A program made the position numbers and the translations under genes. Below, in pieces: positions 10,572 to 19,905 of a DNA stretch of 22,000 nt. The notes below the pieces were generated by a model. That model was not told where the DNA came from and did not search any database. It saw only the letters and a list, made by a program, of their open reading frames with translations. Position 1 is the first letter of the stretch, and each line of letters starts with the position of its first letter. Origin of the DNA: Cristatella mucedo (lineage: Eukaryota; Bryozoa; Phylactolaemata; Cristatellidae); the NCBI GenBank assembly GCA_009760855.2, contig WPIO01000019.1, forward strand, positions 2,465,501 through 2,487,500. The letters are read 5' to 3'.

Positions 10572-10649
10572 GGTTCTGCAGACGTTTTATCCTTTACAGG
10601 AGATTATCCACTCCTTTTTCACCAGGAACACAGTAGCCACCGGTGATGG
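10572..10649 (+). CDS. Possible upstream exon of the ankyrin gene
   Basis: Candidate only. A (CTT)n pyrimidine tract at 10546-10569 runs directly into cag, a strong-looking acceptor. The following 78 nt are open in the needed frame: one base completing a codon, 25 codons, then GG. They end in TVATGD plus the split glycine, which would place Gly-Asp-Gly immediately before the MSALHQ repeat, as ankyrin consensus and Caskins (DPDG before FSALHH) require. The phase-2 end fits the exon at 15017 exactly. Weak points: the donor gtcaat is poor, and the rest of the peptide (VLQTFYPLQEIIHSFF) does not resemble any Caskin stretch I know. A second acceptor, tttacag, ending at 10599 would give a shorter version. 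It may be a chance frame. Confidence 0.3.
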
Positions 10650-10756
10650 GTCAATAGGCTTGCTCCGAACCGTCGAAAAAAGCCCTCCCTTCCAAGCTTG
10701 CAGGCTCAAGTGACAAAACCTCATCGAGCTCGAGCCACAGAGCTGCTCGATACGGT

Positions 10757-10799
10757 CAGCAGACCCGAGGCAGCAGCAGCAGCAGACCCGAGGCAGCAG
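10757..10799 (+). repeat. Two-copy 23-bp-period tandem repeat, GCA-rich
   Basis: cagcagacccgaggcagcag occurs at 10757-10776 and again at 10780-10799, separated by three bases. The region is GCA-rich, but reading frames across it are not conserved-looking. Confidence 0.7.
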
Positions 10800-11301
10800 C
10801 CAAGGCAGGCTGCGGCAGGCCATCACCACTTCGAAGCGCTGAAAGCCGTCAGGGGAGGAGTGAGTGAAAGAGGACTCTCCGGGCCGCCTAGAGCCGGCTG
10901 GCTCTACTTCAGGGGCTTCTTGCCTTTAGTTAGACACCCTAGCAGCTGTGGGCTGTCACCAGCAGTGTTTTGTCTCCTGCTTGGCAGGCCATTAGCTGAA
11001 CAAACACTGCTCCCCCGGTTTTTGGCTTGGTGGCCCAGTAGGGGCATGCATGAGTGTACACACTTATAAACAGCTGGGGTCTGCGGCCACTGTGGTTTGC
11101 TGCATTTAGTGATCCGGCTTTTAACTCTATCAACTCTCGGGATTAAAGAGCTCAATGGCAGCAAGAAGCCAATGCAGTGAGTCGCATCGACTGCCCAGGG
11201 CTACCTATATTCAACCTTTTCATCCTCAAATGCTGTTGTGGCCGTTAGGGTTTTCAATTAGAGAAAGACTTACAGGGAGGGAGAGAGCAAGAAGAGAGAG
11301 G

Positions 11302-11337
<36 letters not shown>

Positions 11338-12397
11338 GAAGTGGAGAGTGCATTCACAAGACTTTTACACATACCTCTGTTTGACACGTGTGAATAGCGC
11401 ACAGGGAAAATGCTGTTGTTTTATTCAATTTTCATGCCGGACCAGCTCAGCCATTGTAAGTGGGCAGTCATTCAATGGTAAAATTGGCACAGCTACAGCT
11501 GCTGCTAGCTGGCTTAATGAAATTATTCTGCTGCACTTTTCACCCTAAAATTATCAGTCAGTCTTTGTAGCAAAGGTTTTGGAGGTTCATATTTCATGCA
11601 GTGTTCAGACTCAAGAGTACGTGCAATCGATGTGATCATGTATAACAAACAATACTGTCCTGTGTGTGTCTCAACTAATTCGGAACTAGCTGCATGGTGT
11701 TGCACTGTGGGGGTTGGTCTTTGGGTGTTGTTCCTAGCCGGTTACCTGTCGGCTAGTGCTCAGCATTTACAGTACTTGAGTTTAGCAACACCCAAGACTC
11801 ACATTGTAGTGAATATTTCATGCTTATACCTATCATAATGCTGTAATGCTGATTCACTGTGAGTGGCGATTGGCCAATAATATTCGGGGCAGCAAGCAGG
11901 ACTCTCGATGTAGATTGGATCGGCAAGCTATCCATGTGAGAATCGTCTAGTTTTCCAGCCAATATTGTATAAGTAAGCTGTTTTTCAATCTAGGGACGGT
12001 CATCACATGCTTCTGCCTTAACCTCATATGCATTCAAACCTGGTCTCAGCGCTTCGTGGATATATGAAATCGCTACCACTCGGTAGTGCTGCATGGTGGC
12101 CAACCAATTGGCTTGTAGGCTTATTCGTGTGTGAGTGCCTCGTGTCTACGAGAGACACTTTTGGCTGCACTTGTCGACAGGTTTCGTTAGGTCTTCGTTG
12201 TGTGTGTTTGCACGTGTGTTTCTCTTCTCGGATGTCGTCTATTCATGTTCCAGGGCCACTGGCCCATACCAGTGAGTGCTCATTTACGAGTCATTCACTT
12301 TGCTTGTGGTCCAGACGACCGGAGACCAAAGAGCGGAGAATGGTGTGGTGCATGCGAGAGTACACTGGAGGAGTTAGGTCGTATAAAAAAAAATCCT
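10800..12397. other. No gene seen
   Basis: Apart from the GA tract at 11289-11341, nothing is recognised. Open frames at 10698-11069 and 12028-12399 lack motifs and plausible splice borders. Confidence 0.45.
11289..11341 (+). repeat. GA-rich homopurine tract
   Basis: Fifty-three purines without a pyrimidine on the + strand, with a central uninterrupted (GA)n. Frames of alternating Arg-Glu through it are low-complexity translation, not protein. Confidence 0.85.
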
Positions 12398-12565
12398 AGC
12401 TGATTAAACAGCCTCTTTTTGTATAGCGACAGAAGAGCCTTTTAGGGCTATCACCACCGCTTGCAGTGGCGATAAAGAATCGCCCACCGCAGGAATCGAA
12501 CCCACGGCCTCGGGACCGAGGTCGTGAAAGCAACCGCCTTACCTAGTGTGCCATCACGGCTCACC
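12398..12565 (-). repeat. SINE family 1, copy D (best-preserved)
   Basis: Full-length - strand copy with a perfect polymerase III B box (GGTTCGATTCC; + strand 12492-12502) and an A-box-like TGGCACACTAGG (+ strand 12542-12553). The head is followed by tgggcgattctttatcgcc, a stem-loop CCACTGC-aa-GCGGTGG, gatagcc..aaggctcttctgtc and the tail. It lies against the 3' side of the LINE remnant at 12604-13102. Confidence 0.88.
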
Positions 12566-12603
12566 GATAGGTAGGCTAGTGCAAGCCATCGAAGCACCAC
12601 GTA

Positions 12604-13102
12604 AGTCAGAAGTCGATAATTCGACGAGAATTTGGTAGGGTGCTAGTGGATCTCTGACAGATGTGCCGTGATGTGGTAGCCATACCATTGACGGCGGGAG
12701 TAGACAGCAGAGCTGCTGAGTTTCGCACCAGTTGCAGAGGATGGAAAGCACAGGCCGAGAGCAGGTAATTAAGGGAATTTCGGCCATGTAGATGCCATAC
12801 CATAAGTGGGTGAACTAGTTTGGCTGTCGAACTAATATTTAAGCAGGTCCTGAATTTGGCGATGCAATTTTAGTCATGTTCCTCACGTGAAAAAAGGCCG
12901 ACTTGACAGTGGAGGTAATGTACTCATCCAGTGACAAGTCGCTTTGTAATACCAGGGCCAGATTGATTCTAGCTCGAGGCTGGAGGTTGTTACAGGCACT
13001 GACCGGAGTGTTCAGTGACTCAGTGAGGAGGAGGGCACGGTCTGTGAGGCAGCGGCCGCAGCTCTTGTGGCTAAATGCTTCGCGTGTTCGGGCCAAAAGC
13101 AA
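12604..13102 (-). pseudogene. LINE reverse-transcriptase remnant (C-terminal part), frameshifted
   Basis: On the - strand, 13102 to 12839 is open and contains VLQSDLSLDEYI, then VKSAFFHVRNMTKI. This is the well-known block after the catalytic core of L2/CR1-type non-LTR reverse transcriptases (NLGVxxDSxLSxxxHI...KSAFFHLRNIxKIR). After a frame change, 12806 to 12606 continues with KLVHPLMVW and then SACAFHPLQLVRNSAALL, matching the LDYCNSLLxGLP...LQLVQNSAARLL block. A further decayed remnant of the HITPVLxxLHWLPI block follows toward 12604. Order and spacing are right for the family, but there are frame changes and stops, so the copy is dead. It may extend upstream to about 13300. SINE family 1 copy D abuts its 3' side. 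Confidence 0.72.
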
Positions 13103-14071
13103 AAGGTATGTCTAGGCCTATCAAAAGCACATCGCCTTTTAAGATCACAAAAGGAAAAGGCCATATAGATATCTCCAGTATTTGCTGGGTTGATTACCCT
13201 CAGCCGATCTCGTTGAGTGTTTTCTGGCTTCGCATGATTAAGCCCCATCGGTCCCCTTCTTGCTTGGCAGTGATAGCAAGGGCCGGTCCTTAAAGATACC
13301 AGCTTTATGTTCATTCAGTCCCAGGGGGGGTTGGAGTGAGGTAGGTTGAGGTTGGCAGAGATTAGGGCGGAGCTGATTCCCCTAAAGGGTCGCGCACCTA
13401 GTTTCCGGGTCACTACTTTTTCTAGGCAAGGTCAGGACTGACTACTTTCAGATGCAGCTGCCGCACATCGTCGTAGAACAAAAGTTGCTGCCGAATGCAC
13501 GCATTTACTCTCTACTTTCGTTTCTCTTCAATTCTTTGCTATGGCTGCTCCTTGAGCGACAAGCAGTGGCTTTTGTCAGTCGACCACTCTCGACTGGATA
13601 AGCTCTAGACGACTGGCTAAACACCTCAGGCAGCTGCAGCTATGCTTGAGACTAGTTAAAAGACAGCTCGTGATGCACAGACTCTTTGCTGCATGCAGGC
13701 TTGAGTACCAGCTTGTGGGTTTGTGCTTGTGCATTGTGTGGCTGTGCTTTGTACAAAACCATCTGTCATTCGGGGCAAGGCAGCAACCTGCAGTGTGATC
13801 CGAAAATGCCATCACCAGGCCACATGGTCAGGAAATGCATCCCCACGTTTGAATAGGGCCATAGCAAGTGCTTAATGAAAGGTCGTGCATTGGATCCCTA
13901 GGCTATATTCTTGATGACCTTGGATATGGAGGCCTTAGGCACCAGGTCACAGATAGTGGACTTTGCTCAAAACAGATGTCTCTAGCACCAGGTGAATTGT
14001 CATTGTTACTCATATATCCTGTTTTTCTCTAATGTCTTGCATAAATAACAGAAATTCCTATTCACGTGTAC
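13103..14071. other. Probable decayed LINE sequence, then nothing recognised
   Basis: The part to about 13300 may be the upstream portion of the - strand LINE remnant, as reverse-transcriptase-like spacing continues (HTFCFWPEHAKHL where the family has KTEF). A - strand peptide FYDDVRQLHLKVV near 13446-13484 resembles one at 8703-8747. The remainder shows no feature. Confidence 0.35.
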
Positions 14072-14230
14072 AATATATAAATCATTTGTGTTGAGCCCTA
14101 AGAGAACTTAATCTCTCTTCTGGCACTTCACTTATGCCAGGGAGGCTCGAGCCCACGACCTTGACCATCAAATACATTCACCTTGACCTCGTGCATTAAA
14201 GGCAAGCACCTTAACCGCGGGGCCACACTT
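14072..14230 (-). repeat. SINE family 2, copy 1
   Basis: On the - strand the head carries TGGCCCCGCGGTTAAGGTGC (A-box region; + strand 14215-14225) and a B-box-like GGGCTCGAGCC. The head holds extra sequence between the boxes compared with copy 2. The tail is gtgccagaagagagattaag followed by ttctcttagggct, and then caaatgattta. This tail is related to the solitary (ATT)n-ended elements elsewhere in the window and not to SINE family 1. Confidence 0.75.
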
Positions 14231-14324
14231 GCGCAGCATTCATTGAAGTGGTTATGTAATGCTCTATATGTGAGAGAGTATCCATGCCATTAGCGTTGCA
14301 AATGCCAGTTAGTAGCTAGTTCAA

Positions 14325-14465
14325 TAGCTTCATTTATATGCCAGCAGAAGAGCCCTACTGGCTTTAACCTGCTTGCTTATTGCAATCAAGAATTTCCTGC
14401 CGAAGGGCTCGAATGCACGTCCTGGGTCGTGAAGTGCGGCTCCCTTATCCCTCAGCAGTTGAGTT
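14325..14465 (-). repeat. SINE family 1, copy E (degenerate)
   Basis: The family order is recognisable on the - strand: a diverged head with gaagtg/cacgacccagg, a decayed B box (cattcgagccc), then attgcaataagcaagcagg in place of the central hairpin, aaagccagtagggctcttctg, and ctggcatataaatgaagct as tail. It is clearly older than copies C, D and F. Confidence 0.6.
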
Positions 14466-14669
14466 TCTTCCAGTAGTAGTGTGCCTGTGCCTGTAATTGT
14501 TTCTGTTGCTATCTTCACCGACATAGCTTATTATCTGCCGCCAACTATGTCTAAGCACATGATATTTAAGTTATGGGTGCTGATACTGCATGCTGCCACT
14601 GACCACACTTGCATGCTGACCCTGTCTGTGCATGTCACCCCTAGCTATGTTATTCATGTTGCTTATCAA

Positions 14670-14794
14670 GCATGATATTACTCACCATTCAATCACGTTT
14701 CCCTTTGCAGCAAATGTAAAGCGCCATGAAAGAGATTGAGTTCTCTGAGGGCGCTTTATCAAGTGCATTATTGTTATTATTATTGTTATTATTA
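14670..14794 (+). repeat. Solitary SINE/LINE 3' tail, longer form, with (ATT)n
   Basis: Near-identical to 5279-5400, including the upstream segment gcatgatattactcaccatt, the stem aaagcgcc/gggcgcttt and the ATT-rich end, here interrupted by TTG triplets. It lies about 220 bp before the splice acceptor at 15016. Confidence 0.85.
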
Positions 14795-15016
14795 AGTAAA
14801 ACCGCCTGCCAGATTTGAGCTAAGCTGCCAATCCGCCGTCAGAACTCCGAGGGTATCAGATCGTCCCCATCGGTCTTGGCCGATGAGCCTCATGCTCGCC
14901 GCTGTGGTAGTAGCTTAAGGCTCGCCGGCACCGCGAAAGCAGGCAGCGCTGGCAGCGCACCGGTCTCGGCTGGCAGCTTCGAGAAGAGCGAATCTATTTC
15001 TTCCCTGTCATTGCAG
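14795..15016. other. Intron end before the first firm ankyrin exon
   Basis: Unique sequence becoming GC-rich, then pyrimidine-rich (ctatttcttccctgtcattg) up to the cag acceptor. Confidence 0.5.
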
Positions 15017-15114
15017 CATGTCGGCTTTGCACCAAGCCTCCTTGCAAGGCGACGAGGTTTGCATGACACTTTTGCTGGATGCCGGCGCTGTGACTGATGT
15101 CAAGGACAACAGAG
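15017..15114 (+). CDS. Ankyrin-repeat exon of a Caskin-like scaffold protein (internal exon)
   Basis: Internal coding exon of 98 nt. It is preceded by a pyrimidine-rich stretch ending in ttgcag and followed by a consensus donor, gtgagt, at 15115. The first base completes a codon from an upstream exon, then 32 codons follow, and the last base starts a glycine codon. The peptide opens with MSALHQASLQGD and ends with DVKDNR, matching an ankyrin repeat: a TALHxA-like start, a helix with LLLDAGA, then the D..DN(K/R)G turn. Vertebrate Caskins have GFSALHHAAL and DIKDNKG at the same places. Caskins are neuronal adaptors that bind CASK through a region next to six N-terminal ankyrin repeats and also carry SH3 and SAM domains; none of that later part is in this window. 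The ATG at 15018 lies where family members have an internal residue, so I read it as an internal methionine rather than a start. Ankyrin exon: near certain. Caskin assignment: likely, from remembered family sequence. Confidence 0.85.
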
Positions 15115-15443
15115 GTGAGTGCTGCAACTGCCGACAGCCAGTGCGAAAAATGGCTCCGACTGCAAAGCAGAAGCAAAAGCAGAGACGAAAAGCAGAGATA
15201 AAAAGCAGCAAAGAGGCCAGGCAGCAGCATTTGTAGTTCCGTGGTGGCAGCCTCAGCCTCGAAGCATTGGCGGCTTGAAGGTAAACCGAGTTGGCGCTCA
15301 GTGGTAGTAGCAGTAGTGCTAGTAGGAGAATCAAGTGGGCGGCTTTGTCTGGCAGACTCGGCATCGAGTTTCGCACAGGCGCATCTTGGCTGCAGCGCAG
15401 ACACCGGAGGAGCAGTCTTCTTAGCTATTTATTGATGGCTAGC

Positions 15444-15465
15444 ACTGAGCGAATCGACCGATTCG
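15444..15465. other. Small inverted repeat (cgaatcg-ac-cgattcg)
   Basis: A perfect 7-bp stem with a 2-base spacer, the first of a cluster of inverted repeats just inside the ankyrin intron. Confidence 0.55.
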
Positions 15466-15517
15466 AGCCAGCCATCCAGCCGTGCCTGTCATCCGAGTGT
15501 GTCCACACCAGTTCAGG

Positions 15518-15555
15518 CCCGTGGCATTCCCTCGAAGAAGTGGGAATGCCACGGG
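15518..15555. other. Perfect 14-bp inverted repeat, 10-nt loop
   Basis: cccgtggcattccc (15518-15531) is the exact reverse complement of gggaatgccacggg (15542-15555). A second inverted pair, tgtccgcc (15610-15617) with ggcggaca (15642-15649), lies 55 bp further on. Confidence 0.75.
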
Positions 15556-15867
15556 GTCGCAGTTCCGTTATCACGTGGCATGCTCCCCTTGCCCATGTAC
15601 TTTGCCCTCTGTCCGCCAGGAGGCTGGCCAACAGACAGACCGGCGGACAAGGATTTTCGCTCTCGAAGAGCTATCCCAGCAGCAGTCGAGCTTGTCGAGT
15701 GTTGCAGGAACCAACGGCTTTTTTTAGGGTGCACAACTTTTGAGGTTTGCCTGGCGTTTGAGCAAAACCGAAGTTCTGGCTCTGAACTCAGCGTTTGGGT
15801 GGCTGCACTGCAACCGATGCAGCAGCAATTAGTGCTTCAGTGAGCAAGATGACAGTTCGGTTACATC

Positions 15868-15914
15868 ATTAATGGGGCGCCGGCCTGCGAGCAAGCTCTT
15901 GAGCCCCAATTAAT
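15868..15914. other. 47-nt hairpin
   Basis: attaatggggc (15868-15878) pairs with gcccc-a-attaat (15903-15914), 11 pairs with one bulged base. The loop holds a smaller gagc-aa-gctc stem. The attaat hexamer occurs again at 15928-15933 at the base of the next hairpin. Confidence 0.6.
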
Positions 15915-15923
15915 CTGCTTCGT

Positions 15924-15974
15924 GCCGATTAATGCCAGGCCACAGCAGCATGCTGCTATGGCCTGGCAATCGGC
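15924..15974. other. 51-nt long palindromic hairpin
   Basis: A palindrome centred between 15950 and 15951. 15933-15950 pairs with 15951-15968 with a single mismatch (17 of 18 pairs). After a 3-base bulge, gccgat (15924-15929) pairs with atcggc (15969-15974). This gives 23 pairs around a centre with no spacer. Confidence 0.75.
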
Positions 15975-16095
15975 CCTCAGCCGGCAGCCGCTCATTCTTA
16001 GACTTGTGCCCTCGCTGTACACCTGCTGTACACTCTTTGCTCCCAAGAGAAATGCGAGTTATGCCTCGTACAGTTACAGTCTCCGGCAGCAAGCT

Positions 16096-16106
16096 GGGGG
16101 GGGGGG
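16096..16106 (+). repeat. Run of 11 G
   Basis: Homopolymer of 11 G in the ankyrin intron. Its length is prone to slippage and sequencing error. Confidence 0.8.
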
Positions 16107-16160
16107 CACCTTGGATGAGTTTTCAGGCCATTCAACTATTGATGTCAGAAGATGCTTACT

Positions 16161-16305
16161 ATAAAAATAAATATGATTAATTTGTATCGCACCTTAAGAG
16201 AACTCTGTCTCTATCAGGTGCTTCACATATGCCCTGGGGCTCGAGCCCATGACCTCGGCCAGAACTTGGTCGGGGCGAGCACCTTAACCACTGGGCCAAA
16301 AAGCA
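16161..16305 (-). repeat. SINE family 2, copy 2 (inside the ankyrin intron)
   Basis: On the - strand: a perfect A-box core TGGCCCAGTGG (+ strand 16288-16298) followed by ttaaggtgctcgcc, resembling the D-arm side of serine/leucine tRNAs. Next come a B-box-like GGGCTCGAGCCCC and then the tail, where gcacct pairs with aggtgc around gagacagagttctc. It ends in an A/T-rich stretch, caaattaatcatatttattt. Confidence 0.78.
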
Positions 16306-16974
16306 TCAAGCATCTTCTAGTTTGATCTTGCGTGTGCAAGTGCATGTGTACACATTTGTGTTCATGTGTGGGTGCGTGTGTGAGTGTGCACGGACGGACA
16401 CACGGGCACATATTAGCTAAGCGTGAAAGAGCACGCAGAAGCGCTGCTCGCGAGCTATTTAGAATGGGTGAGCAACGGACAACTGAGAAGCCTAGCGGTG
16501 GCCGAGAGAAGCCGACCGAGCCTGCAATGGTAAGGGTGTGGCCAGCATAGAGACCACGAACAGCAAGTAACGAAGGGTTTATGCAGGAGCGAGCAATTAC
16601 TGTTGCTAGCCAGAGCATCGCTAAGGGCGACCGCACAGCCTCTGGTTGTGAGTGCTCCGTCTGAAGCAGTTGAGAACAATCTCTTTTTCTTTTGGCAAAC
16701 GTTCGCTGCATCTCATCATAGTCAAGCATTTGAAGAATGAGGAAACTGTTGGAAAAATGAATTAAAAAGATATTGGTTATGCAACTGACATCCTCAGAAA
16801 GAGAAGTTGTTTGAGGCCGTCAAATAGTATGCATTAATATAGTTATGTGACGAACAATGCACCCGGCATAAAGGGTCTTTAACTAGTGTCAAATGGGCTA
16901 CACTTTCTTTAACAGGCAATCAGTTAAATGCTCTCTAACAGCATCAAACGGCTGCTTGGCTTTCTAAAAAGGCT

Positions 16975-17131
16975 AGCTGATTTGGCATCCTCATTTACAT
17001 GGCGGCAGAAAAGCTTGCACGGATATCACCACCACTTGCAGTGGTCAATAAAGGATTGCCCACTGCAGGACTCGAACCCATGACCTTGGTCGTGATGAGC
17101 GAGCACCATACCCCATGGGCTAAGACCCAGG
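16975..17131 (-). repeat. SINE family 1, copy F (inside the ankyrin intron)
   Basis: Nearly complete - strand copy. The head starts ctgggtcttagcccatgggg, the B box is perfect (GGTTCGAGTCC; + strand 17068-17078), and it is followed by tgcagtgggcaatcctttat, the central hairpin CCACTGC-aa-GTGGTGG, gatatcc, gcttttctgccgccatg, and a tail ending aaatcagct. It lies antisense to the host gene. Confidence 0.85.
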
Positions 17132-19352
17132 GGCTCGTACAAGTGCTTCTGTCTATGCAGCAAGTTGTAGTGTCTGTGAAAACACTTTCGAATTCCATCC
17201 CTTGCACAGTTGGTTCTATTACTGCTTTTTAGCTCATGCAAAGCATTCCTGCCTCCAGGCCTTTCGCCTTCTTCAGTTCTTTTAGTTCATCGTTTGCTTT
17301 TGTGCTCATGCAATTCGACTGTCCACGGGCTTTTATAAGAAGGCTAAAAGATGACGTCGGCGCATAGTATTTTTAGCTGGTATCTTTCTTGCCACAACTT
17401 CAGGTCTATTGCACTTTGTAATTTCACAACAATCTCGTTTTATGTGGAAGAGTAGTTCATTAACATGTCACATTTTTTGGACATTGCAGAAGCCACTGTT
17501 TGCTGACTTTCTCTGCACTTGTGTGAACACCGATCCCTTGTTTTTTGGGGGTTTGCTTTTTCAACTGCATTACTCACCACTGCACCGCTTACCGGCTTAT
17601 ATCTGGCTGCACCGTGACAGTCACAGCAGCACTGGTGATGCCTCACTAAGCTTTGATTGCACCGTAGATGCCTAGAACAAGGCAACTGTTACTCCAGTTC
17701 TATCCTAAGCATGCAGGACAGTGTCTCTCTGAGTCCAGTGAACATCCGGTTTCATCGACTAGCTGATACATCAACGATTATCGCTTAAGCACATGATTGT
17801 ACACGGGTGAAGCAACAGCTCGACAAAGATCTCTTTATTCGGCATATGCTATATTTTTCAAAATTAGTCGAAAGCACTGCTTTCTAAAGCATTCTCAGCC
17901 CAAGTGCTGTTTCTTTCGAAAAATTCTGCAGGCATTTGTCTGCTGTTCGAAGCACCACCACGAGTCTCGATGCTATGCTGTATCGTTTTTGCCGCGATCG
18001 ATCTATCGACCCATTGACCTGGCGTGTCTTTCTGTTATTTCTGTGTATGTCGTTCCAGAGCCACTTGCAGATGCAGAAAATGTTCTGTATTTTAAGAGAC
18101 TCTTTGCAGTCTGTTTGATTATTTTCCAAAAGCTTTAATTATTACTTAGTAACTTCACATTCTCTTATCTCTAACAAGCTTTTGCGGCTTTGTTTAACTC
18201 ATAAGTGATCTTCAGTTCGTTATGCACTGCTTCCACCATTCTAGCCTCTGGCTTATAGGAAGTGCATGCATATTGCATCTCTGAGTTTCAGTGCTTTGTC
18301 ATAGCATATGCTTCAATTTGATTATTGTTGCTTCAAACTTACCCCAGGCAATCTAATCAGAGCAGCCTTCCCCTTTCTTTTATTTTGCTTGACCCAAGTC
18401 AAGCAACAGTAGCTGCTAAGCAAGTGTTCAGCAAGCATTCCTTTTCCTTCATCAACCGCTGGCAACTTTTTGGCAATCAATTTGGTTCCCCGGGTTTTTC
18501 GTATAGTGAACTTTCTGACAAGCAGGTCAGCAAACGGAAATATGATCTAAGCGGTCCTACTTTTTCTGGTAAGCACCTCATAGCCCTTGGCCACTCGAGC
18601 AGGTTCTTATCAATAGGATGCAAGTGCATTTACTGTATAGAATTTAATTTTATCTTATTTTATTTTCATTAATTGAGAAACCCGTAGTCTTATAATGCCA
18701 ACTTCAGTTTAGACGTTGGCTCGGTGGTTTGATGCAAAACTGTTCACTAGTAATTCAGTGGATGCAATTGTCGTCTTTTTAGGTGTTTTGATACCTAACT
18801 AAACAGAATTTGTAAGCTTATTTTGACTACTCGTGACTGCATTATCTAAAATGCACCCATTTTTTACTTTGAATGATTGGTCCCCTACATTTTCTAGATA
18901 CAGCAAGAAGCACAGACTGTACCGATAGTGTATTAGAATCCATTGGTTGTGATGGATTTTCCGTAGTCCTGCTAAGTTAGGTTGATGCTGGATTTTGCCG
19001 CCCGTTAGCTATCAAATTTAACTTTGAAATTGACCGGCTGACTAAGTCCAAAACATATTTTCTTTTTATAAGATTTGTCTTCGCAAAGATTCGCTCATTT
19101 GCCAGGGGGGAACAGAGCTGTAACGAAAGCTGCATTTGCCATGTTTGGCTTTTTAGTCGAACATGAAGTTCAGCATAAGCTGTGAGCCCAGGCTGACTTG
19201 TGATTGTGCTGATTTACTAGCTCATGCGAGGGATTGGCATTTGAGCCAGCGAGTCACCCAGAGTTTACGAGTCAAAATGGATGGAAATATAAAATCCCAC
19301 TGGGCTTCCTTTTGCAGGCAGGTTTCATATCCAGGCTCTTACTACCGTTGTA
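17132..19352. other. Intronic sequence without recognised feature
   Basis: T-rich unique DNA with one small hairpin (18385-18406). The short frames here lack motifs and splice support. Confidence 0.45.
18385..18406. other. Perfect 9-bp hairpin with CCAA loop
   Basis: ttgcttgac (18385-18393) pairs with gtcaagcaa (18398-18406) around a 4-base loop. It is isolated, with no T-run after it. Confidence 0.5.
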
Positions 19353-19475
19353 TTGTTCATTGCCTCATTGGTTACCCAGGGTAATGGCAAGTGTTGCTCA
19401 TTGCCTTATTGGTTACCCAGGGTTATGACAAGTGTTGTTCATTGCCTCATTGGTTGCCCGGGGTAATGACAATTA
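19353..19475 (+). repeat. 41-bp minisatellite, three copies
   Basis: Three adjacent 41-bp units start at 19353, 19394 and 19435. Each contains attgcctcattggtt (or a near variant) followed by acccagggtaatgacaa. Units differ at only a few positions. Every unit carries ATTGG, the inverted CCAAT motif. A diverged fourth unit (taattggttgccaggaatgg) follows the GA tract near 19889. Confidence 0.88.
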
Positions 19476-19567
19476 AAGTCCACTCAGAAGCCCTGGTCGA
19501 TTCTTCCCACCGAGGAGTGTTAAGCAAGCAGACAGGGTGAGAGGGAAAAGGAAGGAAAGAGAGAGAT

Positions 19568-19797
<230 letters not shown>

Positions 19798-19905
19798 TAA
19801 GACAAACAACAGCAAATAGAAACAGACGGTGTGAGCAACTGATAAACTCGAGGGAAAAGTAAGCTAGCTACCAGCCAATGCACAGTAATTGGTTGCCAGG
19901 AATGG

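Noticed and set aside
11155-11397. Arg-Glu-rich 80-residue + strand frame
   Set aside because: Translation of the GA tract.
15291-15743. A 150-residue + strand frame in the ankyrin intron
   Set aside because: It crosses the inverted-repeat cluster, is serine/arginine-rich by composition, and has no family motif or splice context.
16332-16550. Possible exon with donors at about 16466 and 16531
   Set aside because: The donors look good, but the sequence has no ankyrin character and would interrupt a repeat boundary that the two firm exons join perfectly.
16223-16729. A 168-residue - strand frame
   Set aside because: Its C-terminal part lies in SINE family 2 copy 2 and a GT-rich stretch, and I recognise no motif in the remainder.
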